This document shows, piece after piece, positions 37,522 through 46,522 of a stretch of 64,000 bases of DNA (the stretch's first letter is position 1; each line of letters opens with the position of its first letter). The notes under the pieces were generated by a model. The model was not told the origin of the DNA and did not search any database. It was given only the letters and a program-made list of their open reading frames with translations. The DNA is from an uncultured Bacteroidales bacterium (lineage in GTDB: Bacteria; Bacteroidota; Bacteroidia; Bacteroidales; Bacteroidaceae): NCBI GenBank assembly GCA_902779875.1, contig CACZCX010000018.1:26908-90907 (forward strand), given 5' to 3'. The position numbers and the translations under genes are program-made.

Positions 37522-38136
37522 TTATCTGGGTGAGAGGTTGTCACCGGTATTGGCAATCTCAGTGAGGTTGACCTCAAAGATGAGAGCCGAATAGGCGGGG
37601 ATTTCACCTCTCGTACTGTTTCCGTATCCGAGCTGGTATGGGATGTACATCTTCCAGAAGTCACCTACATGCATGTACATGACTGCCGATGTCGCTCCTT
37701 CAATCAGGTCATCGACCTCAAACGAGGTGGGGATGTTGATTGACGGATCCAGCGTGGCGGTCTTGAAAGACTGGTCCACGACCTGACCCTCGGGATAGTT
37801 GTCGGAAGGTATGAGACGGATACGGTAGTTGCACCTTATACTGTCTGAGAAGTAAGGTGAACGCTCTCCGTCTCCTTTTTTCAGCACCTCGACGTAGACA
37901 TACGAGTTGACTCCCCATTCCTTCTGGGGGTCGAGCTTGTATGAGAGTATCTTGATCTTCTGTCCTTGTGCTATATTGGCAGTGTCCATGTCTGCAAAAC
38001 TGCCGGCAAGCGCAGCGATATACTCGGTGTTGCGCTTCTTCCAGTTTGCATGGTCATCGACCTTCTCGGTCTCACCGCATGCGGTAAGGAGAATGACGGA
38101 AGCCAGGATTGAAAGGAGGGCTGAGAATCGTTTCAT
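37522..38136 (-). CDS. FKBP-type peptidyl-prolyl isomerase lipoprotein
   Basis: Lipoprotein signal with lipobox LLTAC (Cys20), then a helical linker and an FKBP domain toward the C-terminus. FKBP signatures are FEVDDLIEGATSAVMYMHVGD, MYIPYQLGYG and IPAYSALIFEVNLTEI. A periplasmic folding helper is expected. It starts 2 nt after the glyS stop on the same strand, so it is cotranscribed with glycyl-tRNA synthetase. Confidence 0.9.
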   Translation of the reverse strand: MKRFSALLSILASVILLTACGETEKVDDHANWKKRNTEYIAALAGSFADMDTANIAQGQKIKILSYKLDPQKEWGVNSYVYVEVLKKGDGERSPYFSDSIRCNYRIRLIPSDNYPEGQVVDQSFKTATLDPSINIPTSFEVDDLIEGATSAVMYMHVGDFWKMYIPYQLGYGNSTRGEIPAYSALIFEVNLTEIANTGDNLSPR

Positions 38137-38138
38137 AA

Positions 38139-39677
38139 TCAGAGTGTCTTGAGCACGCTTGTGATTGAAACGGTATCTGACAGGATGTTGCAGAGGTCGC
38201 TTATGGCAACGCGCTTCTGCTCCATGGTGTCGCGGTTACGCAGTGTAACGGTCTTGTCCTCAAGTGACTGGTGGTCAACGGTTACGCAGAAAGGAGTACC
38301 GATGGCATCCTGACGGCGGTAACGCTTGCCGATTGAATCCTTCTCGTCATACTGACAGTTGAAGTGGAACTTGAGGTCGTTCTGGATGGAGCGTGCCAGC
38401 TCGGGCAGTCCGTCTTTCTTGACGAGAGGCAGGATAGCCAGCTTGACAGGTGCCAGGGGTGCGGGCAGATGCAGGACGGTACGTGTCTCGCCGTTCTCAA
38501 GGGCCTGCTCCTCATATGATGCGCACATTACGCTCAGGAACATACGGTCAACACCGATAGATGTCTCGATTACGAACGGAGTGTAGCTCTCGTTGGTCTC
38601 GGGATCAAAGTACTTGATGCTCTTGCCGCTGTACTTCTCATGCTGTGAGAGGTCAAAGTTGGTGCGGCTGTGGATACCCTCAACCTCCTTGAAACCAAAG
38701 GGCATGAGGAATTCGATATCGGTAGCGGCGTTGGCGTAGTGAGCCAGCTTGTCGTGGTCGTGGAAACGGTAGTGGTCAGCGCCGAATCCGAGGGCCTGAT
38801 GCCACTTCATACGGGTCTCCTTCCACTTGGCGAACCAGTCAAGCTCGGTACCGGGCTTGATGAAGAACTGCATCTCCATCTGCTCGAACTCACGCATACG
38901 GAATATGAACTGACGGGCTACGATCTCGTTACGGAAGGCCTTACCTATCTGGGCGATACCGAAAGGAATCTTCATGCGGCCGGTCTTCTGGACGTTCAGG
39001 TAGTTCACGAATATACCCTGAGCGGTCTCGGGGCGGAGATATATCTTCATTGCACCGTCGGCGGTTGAACCCATCTCAGTCGAGAACATGAGGTTGAACT
39101 GACGTACATCGGTCCAGTTGCGGGTTCCGCTGATGGGGCATACAATGCCTTCGTCAAGGATGATCTGCTTGAGTTCCTCCAGGTTGACGTCGTTCATGGC
39201 CTTCTTGTAACGGTCATGCAGGGCGTCGCGCTTGGCGGCGTGCTCGAGTACGTTGGCTGAGGTGGCGCGGTACTTCTCTTCATCGAAAGAATCACCGAAA
39301 CGCTTGCGGGCCTTGGCTACCTCCTTCTCGATCTTCTCGTCATACTTGGCTATCTGGTCCTCGATAAGGACGTCGGCACGGTAACGCTTCTTTGAATCGC
39401 GGTTGTCAATGAGGGGATCGTTGAATGCATCGACATGACCTGATGCCTTCCAAATGGTGGGGTGCATGAAGATAGATGAGTCAATACCTACAATGTTGTC
39501 ATGCAGCAGGACCATGCTCTGCCACCAGTAGGTCTTGATATTGTTCTTCATCTCCACTCCAAGCTGTCCGTAATCGTAAACAGCTCCGAGTCCATCATAA
39601 ATCTCACTTGAGGGGAATACAAAACCGTACTCCTTGCAATGTGCAACGATCTTTTTGAATACGTCTTCTTGTGCCAT
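38139..39677 (-). CDS. glyS: Glycyl-tRNA synthetase (single-chain, alpha2 type)
   Basis: Class II aminoacyl-tRNA synthetase of 512 residues charging tRNA-Gly. N-terminal VFPSSEIYDGLGAVYDYGQLG, motif 2 region FGIAQIGKAFRNEIVARQFIFRMREFEQME (key words IGKAFRNE and REFEQME), motif 3 TSIGVDRM and a C-terminal anticodon-binding domain are visible. It is the archaeal/eukaryal-like form found in Bacteroidetes, not the alpha2-beta2 GlyQ-GlyS pair. Confidence 0.96.
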   Translation of the reverse strand: MAQEDVFKKIVAHCKEYGFVFPSSEIYDGLGAVYDYGQLGVEMKNNIKTYWWQSMVLLHDNIVGIDSSIFMHPTIWKASGHVDAFNDPLIDNRDSKKRYRADVLIEDQIAKYDEKIEKEVAKARKRFGDSFDEEKYRATSANVLEHAAKRDALHDRYKKAMNDVNLEELKQIILDEGIVCPISGTRNWTDVRQFNLMFSTEMGSTADGAMKIYLRPETAQGIFVNYLNVQKTGRMKIPFGIAQIGKAFRNEIVARQFIFRMREFEQMEMQFFIKPGTELDWFAKWKETRMKWHQALGFGADHYRFHDHDKLAHYANAATDIEFLMPFGFKEVEGIHSRTNFDLSQHEKYSGKSIKYFDPETNESYTPFVIETSIGVDRMFLSVMCASYEEQALENGETRTVLHLPAPLAPVKLAILPLVKKDGLPELARSIQNDLKFHFNCQYDEKDSIGKRYRRQDAIGTPFCVTVDHQSLEDKTVTLRNRDTMEQKRVAISDLCNILSDTVSITSVLKTL

Positions 39678-39812
39678 AATTAGCTATTCTGCGAAAATTT
39701 CCGCAAAGGTACTCTTTTATTAATTAAAAAAGGCAGAGATAAGTCTTAAAATTACCCAATTGAGGGCCGATTATAGCCGTGGCGTGAGTTTTTTGAATTG
39801 TTGGGCTGCGGA

Positions 39813-39844
39813 TTGGGAATTTCGACTTAAAAGCACTAATTTCG
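39813..39844 (+). promoter_or_regulatory. Promoter of topoisomerase IV subunit A gene
   Basis: TTG (39813-39815), 21 nt, then TAATTTCG (39837-39844), 25 nt before the ATG. The TTCG ending is a variant seen several times in this window. Confidence 0.6.
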
Positions 39845-39869
39845 CGACTGAACATATCAAAACCGATTA

Positions 39870-42554
39870 ATGAGCGACGAGACAGATATCACAGACGAGG
39901 AACTCCGTTCAGCGGAGGGGTTGGAGACCGATGAGGGCCAGGAAGCGGGTCATTCCACGTACAGTCCGGTAAAGGATGACAACGGGATGATACGTCACCA
40001 GCTTTCGGGAATGTATCAGGGCTGGTTCCTGGATTACGCATCGTACGTAATTCTGGAGCGCGCCGTACCCCATTTCGTAGACGGACTCAAGCCTGTACAG
40101 AGACGTATCCTCCACTCAATGAAACGTCTGGATGACGGCCGTTTCAACAAGGTCGCCAACATTGTGGGACACACCATGCAGTTCCACCCGCACGGTGACG
40201 CCTCCATAGGTGACGCCCTGGTCCAGATGGGACAGAAGGACCTGCTCATAGAGTGCCAGGGAAACTGGGGAAATATCCTTACAGGTCACCGCGCCGCCGC
40301 ACCTCGTTACATCGAGGCCCGTCTCTCCAAGTTCGCTCTCGAGACGCTGTTCAATCCCAAGACTACTGAATGGAAGGCATCATATGACGGACGTAACAAA
40401 GAGCCGGTCACACTGCCTGTCAAGTTTCCGCTGCTGCTGGCTCAGGGAGCGGAGGGTATCGCCGTAGGATTGTCCTGTAAGATACTTCCGCACAACTTCA
40501 ACGAGCTTTGCGACGCTGCCGTATCATACCTGCGCGGTGAGGAGTTCCATCTCTATCCCGATTTCCAGACAGGCGGTGCCATAGACGTGTCCCGTTATAA
40601 TGACGGTGAACGCGGCGGTATGGTCAGGATTCGTGCCAAGATTACAAAAGAAGCTGACAATAAGACTCTCGTTATAAATGAGATTCCGTACGGTGAGAAC
40701 GTGATGACGCTGTGCGAATCCATAGTGAAGGCGGGAGAGAAGGGCAAGATAAAGATCCGCAAGGTCGAGAACCTGACAGCCGACAAGGTGGAGATTCGCA
40801 TTTCGCTCGCGCCCGGTGTGTCATCGGACAAGACCATCGATGCCCTATACGCATTCACCAACTGCGAGGTGAGCATATCGCCCAACTGCTGCGTGATTGA
40901 TGAGAACAAGCCTCACTTCCTCACGGTAAGCGACGTGCTGCGCAAATCGGTCGACAATACACGTGACCTGCTGCGCCGTGAGCTGGAGATTGAGAGGGGC
41001 GAGATTATGGAGCAGCTCCATTTTGCCTCACTGGAGAAGATTTTCATTGAGGAACGCATATACAAGGACAAGGAGTTTGAAGAGGCTTCCACAATGGATG
41101 CCGCATGCGAGCATATCGATGACCGCCTTACTCCCTACTATCCGCAGATGATACGTGAGGTTACCAAGGATGACATTCTCAAGCTTATGGAGATCCGCAT
41201 GGCACGTATCCTCAAGTTCAACAAGGACAAGGCGGAGGAGGCTATTGCCCGCATGAAGGATGACATAGCCCGAATTGACAAGGACCTGAGCAACATGGTG
41301 GCCGTGACCATAAGGTGGTTCAACATGCTCAAGGATAAGTACGGAGCCGGATACGAGCGCCGTACCGAGATAAAGAACTTTGACACGATTGTGGCGACCA
41401 AGGTGGTGGAGGCCAACCAGAAACTCTATATCAACCGTGCCGACGGATTCATAGGCATGGACCTCAAGAAAGACGAGTACGTATGTAACTGCTCTGACCT
41501 GGATGACATCATCCTGTTCTACAAGGACGGCCGATACAAGGTGGTCAAGGTGGCCGACAAGCTGTTCGTGGGCCAGAACGTGCTCTATCTGGACGTATTC
41601 AAGAAGAACGACAAGCGAACCATATACAACGTAGTTTACCGTGACGGACGTAACGGCGCCTATTTCATGAAGAGGTTCGCCGCGACGGGTCTGACACGTG
41701 ACAAGGAGTATGACCTGACCCAGGGTAAGGCAGGCTCCAAGATAATGTACTTCTCGGCCAACCATAACGGTGAGGCTGAGGTTATCAAGATTACCCTCAA
41801 ACCCAATCCCAAGCTCAAGAAGCCGGTGTTTGACAAGGACTTCAGCGAGTTGCTTATCAAGGGTCGTCAGTCAATGGGTAACCTGCTGACCCGCAACGAG
41901 GTGCAGCGCATCGGCCTTAAGTCACAGGGCAGCTCTACGCTGGGCGGCCGTAAGGTTTGGTTCGATAAGGATATCCTGCGTCTGGATTTTGACGGACACG
42001 GCGAGTTCCTGGGCGAGTTCAACAGCGATGACCAGCTGCTGGTGATCCTGGAGAACGGCGAGTATTACACCACGCCGGTGGATCCCAACTGCCACTTTGA
42101 CCAGAATCTGCTCAGGCTTGAGAAATATGACCAGGGCAAGGTCTGGACCGCCTTGCTGTTTGACGCTTCACAGAAGGGATTCCTGTATCTCAAGAGATTC
42201 AACCTGGATCCCACGTCAAAACGAATCAACATACTGGGCGACGAGAAGGACAGCCGTCTGGTACTTCTTACCGACACGTTCTATCCCCGCCTTGAGGTTA
42301 CTATGGGCGGAGCGGACAGTTTCCGCGATCCCATGGAGATCGATGCGGAGCAGTTCGTGGGCGTGAAGGGTGTCAAGGCCCGCGGCCGCAGAGTGACCAC
42401 TTTCAACGTGGCATCGGTGACCGAGCTGGAGCCTCTGCGTATGCCGGAGCCGGCACCGGTGCCGGAGCCGGAAGCACCGGATAATTCACAGGATAGCTCT
42501 GATACTGAACAAGAGGATGAAGAATCGGAGGACGGACAGCTCTCGCTGTTCTGA
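39870..42554 (+). CDS. parC: DNA topoisomerase IV subunit A (GyrA/ParC family)
   Basis: Type IIA topoisomerase breakage-reunion subunit, 894 residues. N-terminal ASYVILERAVPHFVDGLKPVQRRIL, the quinolone-region HPHGDASIGDALVQMGQ, the active-site tyrosine Y147 in RAAAPRY, and a C-terminal domain plus an acidic Pro/Glu-rich tail. The sequence lacks the GyrA-box and fits the Bacteroidetes ParC group. In the quinolone region the residue at the GyrA Ser83 position is Ala, which appears to be normal for this group. Its partner ParE is not in the window. Confidence 0.9.
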   Translation: MSDETDITDEELRSAEGLETDEGQEAGHSTYSPVKDDNGMIRHQLSGMYQGWFLDYASYVILERAVPHFVDGLKPVQRRILHSMKRLDDGRFNKVANIVGHTMQFHPHGDASIGDALVQMGQKDLLIECQGNWGNILTGHRAAAPRYIEARLSKFALETLFNPKTTEWKASYDGRNKEPVTLPVKFPLLLAQGAEGIAVGLSCKILPHNFNELCDAAVSYLRGEEFHLYPDFQTGGAIDVSRYNDGERGGMVRIRAKITKEADNKTLVINEIPYGENVMTLCESIVKAGEKGKIKIRKVENLTADKVEIRISLAPGVSSDKTIDALYAFTNCEVSISPNCCVIDENKPHFLTVSDVLRKSVDNTRDLLRRELEIERGEIMEQLHFASLEKIFIEERIYKDKEFEEASTMDAACEHIDDRLTPYYPQMIREVTKDDILKLMEIRMARILKFNKDKAEEAIARMKDDIARIDKDLSNMVAVTIRWFNMLKDKYGAGYERRTEIKNFDTIVATKVVEANQKLYINRADGFIGMDLKKDEYVCNCSDLDDIILFYKDGRYKVVKVADKLFVGQNVLYLDVFKKNDKRTIYNVVYRDGRNGAYFMKRFAATGLTRDKEYDLTQGKAGSKIMYFSANHNGEAEVIKITLKPNPKLKKPVFDKDFSELLIKGRQSMGNLLTRNEVQRIGLKSQGSSTLGGRKVWFDKDILRLDFDGHGEFLGEFNSDDQLLVILENGEYYTTPVDPNCHFDQNLLRLEKYDQGKVWTALLFDASQKGFLYLKRFNLDPTSKRINILGDEKDSRLVLLTDTFYPRLEVTMGGADSFRDPMEIDAEQFVGVKGVKARGRRVTTFNVASVTELEPLRMPEPAPVPEPEAPDNSQDSSDTEQEDEESEDGQLSLF

Positions 42555-42555
42555 C

Positions 42556-43374
42556 GTGCTGTCAAGGGTACTGCTTGCGGTACTTCTGGCATTGATTCCT
42601 CTGCAGGTCCCGGCCCGGCAGAGCATCGGCGGACTGCCATCTCCTGGGGAACATGTAAGCCAGGGCTCACTTACCCTTGGTTTGGGATATGCCCGTGACA
42701 CCTATCTTTCATCGGTCCGTTATAACGGAACCGCCTACGGTATTGAGTTCGATAAATGGAGGGGACGTAAGGAGGAGAGTTTTTTCAGATACAGCCGTCT
42801 TCACTGTAACCTGCTTGGTAGTCCCATGCACAACCGTCTGGGAGGCGGAAGCACCATAGATGCCAATTTCAGCGTGGACTGGGCGCTCCTGGCTCCGGTC
42901 ATTGAGAACGATAAGGATGACCTGCTGCTGGGACCGGCTTTCCTTACAGACATGACAATGCTTTGGAACAGACAGAACGGCAACAATCCGGCGAATGCAC
43001 AGGGGCATGTGAGCCTGGGCGTCTGTCTGGACAACACCTTCAGGTTCAGTCTCCCGTCATTTCCTATGGCCCTGCAGGCTACTCTCTTTATGCCTCTTGC
43101 GGGAATAGCGCCGGCTCCTGATTATGATGAGCCGTACTGGTACGTGTACAGGTATGGAGACTATATGAAAGTTCTCCATTTTGCCAGTCTGCTGAACACC
43201 TTTGCCGTGACACAGCAGATTTCACTGGTCATGCCGGTAGGCAGGAACAGTCTCAAGATAGGATATACATTCGATTACAGCCGTGACCGTCTGGGCGGTC
43301 ATTCCAGATATGCTGCCTACAACATGTTCTCGGTAGGTTATGTCATGAGAACGGTAAAAATCAGGAACAGATGA
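42556..43374 (+). CDS. Secreted envelope protein, possibly DUF3316
   Basis: About 272-285 residues with a cleavable signal (LSRVLLAVLLALIPLQVPAR) and a beta-rich body ending in a hydrophobic-aromatic strand pattern (NMFSVGYVMRTVKI), as in outer-membrane or periplasmic barrels. It resembles DUF3316 proteins by length and general pattern; this is a tentative memory-based match. GTG 42556, one base after the parC stop, gives a clean signal peptide; an upstream in-frame ATG at 42517 inside parC is an alternative. It overlaps the next gene by 4 nt. Confidence 0.65.
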   Translation: MLSRVLLAVLLALIPLQVPARQSIGGLPSPGEHVSQGSLTLGLGYARDTYLSSVRYNGTAYGIEFDKWRGRKEESFFRYSRLHCNLLGSPMHNRLGGGSTIDANFSVDWALLAPVIENDKDDLLLGPAFLTDMTMLWNRQNGNNPANAQGHVSLGVCLDNTFRFSLPSFPMALQATLFMPLAGIAPAPDYDEPYWYVYRYGDYMKVLHFASLLNTFAVTQQISLVMPVGRNSLKIGYTFDYSRDRLGGHSRYAAYNMFSVGYVMRTVKIRNR

Positions 43375-44432
43375 ACAGGAGGTTGGTCAGGATATTATAC
43401 GCAGGGGTTGCATCGGTCCTTATGCTGATGCCCGTTTCCTGTTACCGTGGCGGCTCCTTGTCGGATAATGAGTATGCGAATACTCCGCAGGGTAACTTCA
43501 TGGCACTGTGGACCATCATGGATGAGCATTACTGTTTCTTTGACCTTAAGAAGGAGGCGCTCGGCGTTGACTGGAACGAGGTGAAGCACAGATATGGCCA
43601 GAGCGTCACGTCCGACATGTCGGACAGAAGTCTGTTCGAGCTCATGTGCAATATGATAGGTGAGCTGCGCGACGGTCATGTGAACCTGTCCAGCCCCTAT
43701 GACATGGGACGTAACTGGAGTTGGAAGACCGATTATGCCAGGAATTTCAGCAAGGATATTCAGGATGAGTATCTGGGAAAAGACTATATAATGAGCACCT
43801 CGGGAATGAAATACCGTATCCTTGAGGATAATATAGGATACCTGGTGGTGGAGAGCTTTGAGCGCCAGTCTTCAAGCACCAGGATGAACGTCATGTTCAA
43901 TGACATGGCTCTCTGCAACGGCCTGATTATAGATATCAGGGACAATGGCGGCGGTTTGGTGAGCGCTTCGGAGTTCCTGGCATCGCACTTTACCGAGAAG
44001 AAGGTCACGGTGAGCTATTCGTGTTACAAGACCGGCCCCGGCCATAATGATTTCTCCAAGCTTTACGGCAACTATATAAGCCCGGCTTCAAGTGACCTGA
44101 GGTGGAACAAGCCTGTCGTGGTGCTGGTGAACAGAGGCTGTTACAGCAGTGCCAATGAGTTCGCGGTCATGATGAAGGCGATGGAGAAGGTTACGCTGAT
44201 GGGTGACACCACGGGTGGCGGAGGCGGTGCCCCCATGTCATCGGAACTACCCAACGGATGGCTGGTGCGTTTCTCGTCAGCTCCCTCATATGACTCCGAC
44301 ATGAACCACATTGAGATGGGCGTGGCTCCCGATATAAGGATTGACATGAAGGATGAAGATATACTGGCCGGCAAGGATACCTATGTGGAAGCCGCCCGTA
44401 AATATATTAATGACCAGTTGGTCAACCCCTGA
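43371..44432 (+). CDS. S41 family peptidase, lipoprotein
   Basis: 353 residues with a lipoprotein signal ending MLMPVSC (Cys24). The S41 (C-terminal processing peptidase/tricorn-like) domain is shown by LCNGLIIDIRDNGGG, the catalytic serine region NRGCYSSANEFAVMMKA, and GDTTGGGGGAP. An N-terminal helical part (WTIMDEHYCFFDLK) is common in Bacteroidetes S41 lipoproteins. There is no PDZ-type motif that I can recognise. Start ATG overlaps the preceding stop (ATGA), so it is in an operon with it and with sppA. Confidence 0.88.
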   Translation: MNRRLVRILYAGVASVLMLMPVSCYRGGSLSDNEYANTPQGNFMALWTIMDEHYCFFDLKKEALGVDWNEVKHRYGQSVTSDMSDRSLFELMCNMIGELRDGHVNLSSPYDMGRNWSWKTDYARNFSKDIQDEYLGKDYIMSTSGMKYRILEDNIGYLVVESFERQSSSTRMNVMFNDMALCNGLIIDIRDNGGGLVSASEFLASHFTEKKVTVSYSCYKTGPGHNDFSKLYGNYISPASSDLRWNKPVVVLVNRGCYSSANEFAVMMKAMEKVTLMGDTTGGGGGAPMSSELPNGWLVRFSSAPSYDSDMNHIEMGVAPDIRIDMKDEDILAGKDTYVEAARKYINDQLVNP

Positions 44433-44436
44433 CAAT

Positions 44437-46152
44437 ATGTTTAGAAAGACTGTTCTGTTTGCAGTCCTGGCGGTCATGATTCCGTTCCAGGCTATGGCTC
44501 TTGGAGCCAGGGTGTTGAAGATTGATTTCAAAAATCCCATAGCAGACCGTGTGGCAGGTAAGTCTCCGTTTAACCTGAGCTTCCTGACTGACGGCACCAT
44601 GAGTTCTCCGGTGTCACTGCTGAGCTACGTGAGGGCTATCGATGCCGCCGCCGCTGATCCGTCCATAGGAATGATTTACATGACTCCTGACAATATACAG
44701 GCGGGCGTGGCCCAAATTGAGGAGATCCGTGCCGCTCTCAAGCGTTTCCGTGAGTCAGGCAAGACGGTCGTGGCTTACTGTACCAATCTGGACAACATGT
44801 CCTATTATCTGGCATCGGTGGCCGATAAGATAATACTGGATCCGGCATCGGAGAGCATCCTGACGGGTCTCGCATCGCAGCAGATATTCTATAAGGACCT
44901 GCTCGACGCACTGGGTATTGAGGTGCAGCTGATACGTCACGGCAAGTTCAAGGGCGCAGGTGAGGCGTTTACACGCAGCAGCTCAAGCCCGGAGAACCGT
45001 CTTCAGTCACAGGCTCTGATCAACTCCCTGTGGAATACCATGTCAGCTGAGATAGCCTGCTCGCGCGGGTTCTCGCAGGATGAACTGAACGGCTGGATTG
45101 AGAATCTGGAGATGTTCCATGCCGATGACTTCAAGCAGAAGGGCCTGGTCGATGAGGTGCTGTACCGCGATGAGGTAGATGACTATATCTGCAACCTGAC
45201 AGGCTGTGCTCAGATGTGGCAGGTGGGATTCGTAAAGATAAACCGTTATGCGGCCAAGCTCAGGAAAGGCAACCGCAAGAACCGTATTGCCGTGGTGTAT
45301 GCCGAGGGTGAGATCGTTGACAAGGGCGGTGAGGACGATATCGTAGGAGTCAAGCTTGCACGTACGCTGCGTAAGATACGTAAGAACAACCGCATCAAGG
45401 CGGTGGTGCTGAGGGTGAACTCCCCGGGCGGTAGCGTGCAGGCATCGGAAACCATAAGACGTGAGCTGGAACTGCTTGGCGCCCGGAAACCGGTGATAGC
45501 CAGCTACGGAAACTATGCCGCATCGGGCGGTTACTGGATATCGGCGGGTTCGGAGTTCATATTCACAGACAGGACAACTACCACAGGCTCCATAGGCGTA
45601 TTCGCGCTCGTGCCCAGTGCCGGCAAGGCCATCCGCAAGAATCTCAAGGTCAATGTGGAGACCCTGGGAACATCGTCTCACAGCGACATGAGTACTTTCA
45701 TGCGTAAGATGGATGACAGGGAGGTGGCTTACGTACAGGGCCTGATAGAGAGGATATACGATGATTTTACCGGTCTTGTGGCCGATGGGCGCCATATGTC
45801 AAAGGATAGTGTCGATGCCATAGGCCAGGGCCGCGTATGGTCCGGCGCTGACGGACTGGGTATCGGACTGGTGGACAGCGTGGGCGGACTCTCGGATGCG
45901 ATCAGGTATGCATCGGCCCGCGTGGGTCTTGGCTCCATGGACTATCAGATTGATGAGTATCCGGTGGCCGATAACATGTCAATACTGCAGTTGCTGTCGG
46001 GTGGTGAAGCCGATGACCCCACCGAGGAACTGACCACGAGCATCAATGAGATTCCCTCTCTTTCGGATATTATTCCCGTCGTGTCGCGTATGCGTAAGCT
46101 CAAGTCCATATCCGTTTCAGCGCGTATGGAGAGTGTCATGGATTTTCTTTGA
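44437..46152 (+). CDS. sppA: Signal peptide peptidase SppA (67K type)
   Basis: Membrane-anchored serine protease that degrades cleaved signal peptides. N-terminal anchor MFRKTVLFAVLAVMIPFQ. Two tandem S49/crotonase-like domains of about 550 residues: the first carries the catalytic lysine K172 (GKFKGAGEAF), the second the nucleophile S363 in NYAASGGYWIS. An extended in-frame start at 44353 lies within the S41 gene and is rejected in favour of ATG 44437. A strong terminator follows 36 nt after the stop. Confidence 0.93.
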   Translation: MFRKTVLFAVLAVMIPFQAMALGARVLKIDFKNPIADRVAGKSPFNLSFLTDGTMSSPVSLLSYVRAIDAAAADPSIGMIYMTPDNIQAGVAQIEEIRAALKRFRESGKTVVAYCTNLDNMSYYLASVADKIILDPASESILTGLASQQIFYKDLLDALGIEVQLIRHGKFKGAGEAFTRSSSSPENRLQSQALINSLWNTMSAEIACSRGFSQDELNGWIENLEMFHADDFKQKGLVDEVLYRDEVDDYICNLTGCAQMWQVGFVKINRYAAKLRKGNRKNRIAVVYAEGEIVDKGGEDDIVGVKLARTLRKIRKNNRIKAVVLRVNSPGGSVQASETIRRELELLGARKPVIASYGNYAASGGYWISAGSEFIFTDRTTTTGSIGVFALVPSAGKAIRKNLKVNVETLGTSSHSDMSTFMRKMDDREVAYVQGLIERIYDDFTGLVADGRHMSKDSVDAIGQGRVWSGADGLGIGLVDSVGGLSDAIRYASARVGLGSMDYQIDEYPVADNMSILQLLSGGEADDPTEELTTSINEIPSLSDIIPVVSRMRKLKSISVSARMESVMDFL

Positions 46153-46155
46153 CGC

Positions 46156-46186
46156 TTGGTAGTTACGGGTAAAAGAATTACTTTTG
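46156..46186 (+). promoter_or_regulatory. Promoter of tRNA-Leu
   Basis: TTG (46156-46158), 20 nt, then TACTTTTG (46179-46186). It starts only 4 nt after the sppA stop and runs into the sppA terminator hairpin. Confidence 0.7.
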
Positions 46187-46187
46187 C

Positions 46188-46218
46188 AGCGCGTTCCTCT
46201 ATGGGGGACGCGCTTTTT
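46188..46218 (+). terminator. Terminator of sppA overlapping the tRNA-Leu transcription start
   Basis: An 11-bp stem (46188-46198 with 46204-46214) and T5 (46214-46218), ending one base before mature tRNA-Leu. The predicted tRNA start (about 46190-46193) is inside the left arm, so the hairpin can form only in read-through RNA from sppA, not in transcripts from the tRNA promoter. Confidence 0.7.
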
Positions 46219-46299
46219 GCGGGCGTGGCGGAATTGGTAGACGCGCTAGACTTAGGATCTAGTATCTCAGATGTGTAGGTTCGAGTCCTATCGCCCGTA
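46219..46299 (+). tRNA. tRNA-Leu (anticodon UAG)
   Basis: Class II tRNA with a long variable arm. Acceptor GCGGGCG pairs with CGCCCGT (last pair G-T), anticodon stem CTAGA/TCTAG with loop CTTAGGA gives anticodon TAG, T arm TAGGTTCGAGTCCTA. CCA is not encoded. Discriminator A at 46299 as required for leucine. Confidence 0.93.
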
Positions 46300-46355
46300 C
46301 AAATTAAGGGTGACCCTTTGGGGCCGCCCTTAATTTGTACGGGCGATAGGACTCG
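46282..46355. repeat. Inverted duplication of the tRNA-Leu 3' end
   Basis: 31 nt from the T loop of tRNA-Leu through 13 nt past its end (46282-46312) recur as reverse complement at 46325-46355 with a single difference that still allows G-U pairing. The inner spacer adds CCC/GGG pairs. The transcript could fold into a hairpin of more than 30 bp that includes the T-stem and 3' acceptor strand of the tRNA. Confidence 0.9.
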
Positions 46356-46470
46356 GGGCCTTCGGCCCATAGTCCTCCTTTTTTATTTCGCTATCGCGAA
46401 AGGGCGGCCTCCGGCCGCTCTCGCCCTTCGGGCTCGCTATAAGCTCTCTGGGAATCTTTGGTGCTCGCTT
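46356..46470. repeat. Hairpin cluster downstream of tRNA-Leu
   Basis: Successive short GC-rich hairpins: GGGGCC.TTC.GGCCC (about 46356-46368) followed by a T6 run, TTCGC.TATC.GCGAA (46387-46400), GGGCGGCCTCCGGCCGCTC, CGCCCTTCGGGC. The pattern of small GGCC-type stems is like that of repeats A and B but without clear sequence identity. No coding content. Confidence 0.6.
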
Positions 46471-46474
46471 AAAC

Positions 46475-46506
46475 AAAAATAGCCGTCCTTGCGGGCGGCT
46501 ATTTTT
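46475..46506. terminator. Bidirectional terminator before the outer-membrane protein gene end
   Basis: Stem of 14 bp (46475-46488 with 46493-46506, loop TTGC) beginning with A5 and ending with T5, so it can work on both strands. It lies 16 nt from the stop of the minus-strand gene. Confidence 0.75.
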
Positions 46507-46522
46507 GGTATTTGTCTGTTTT

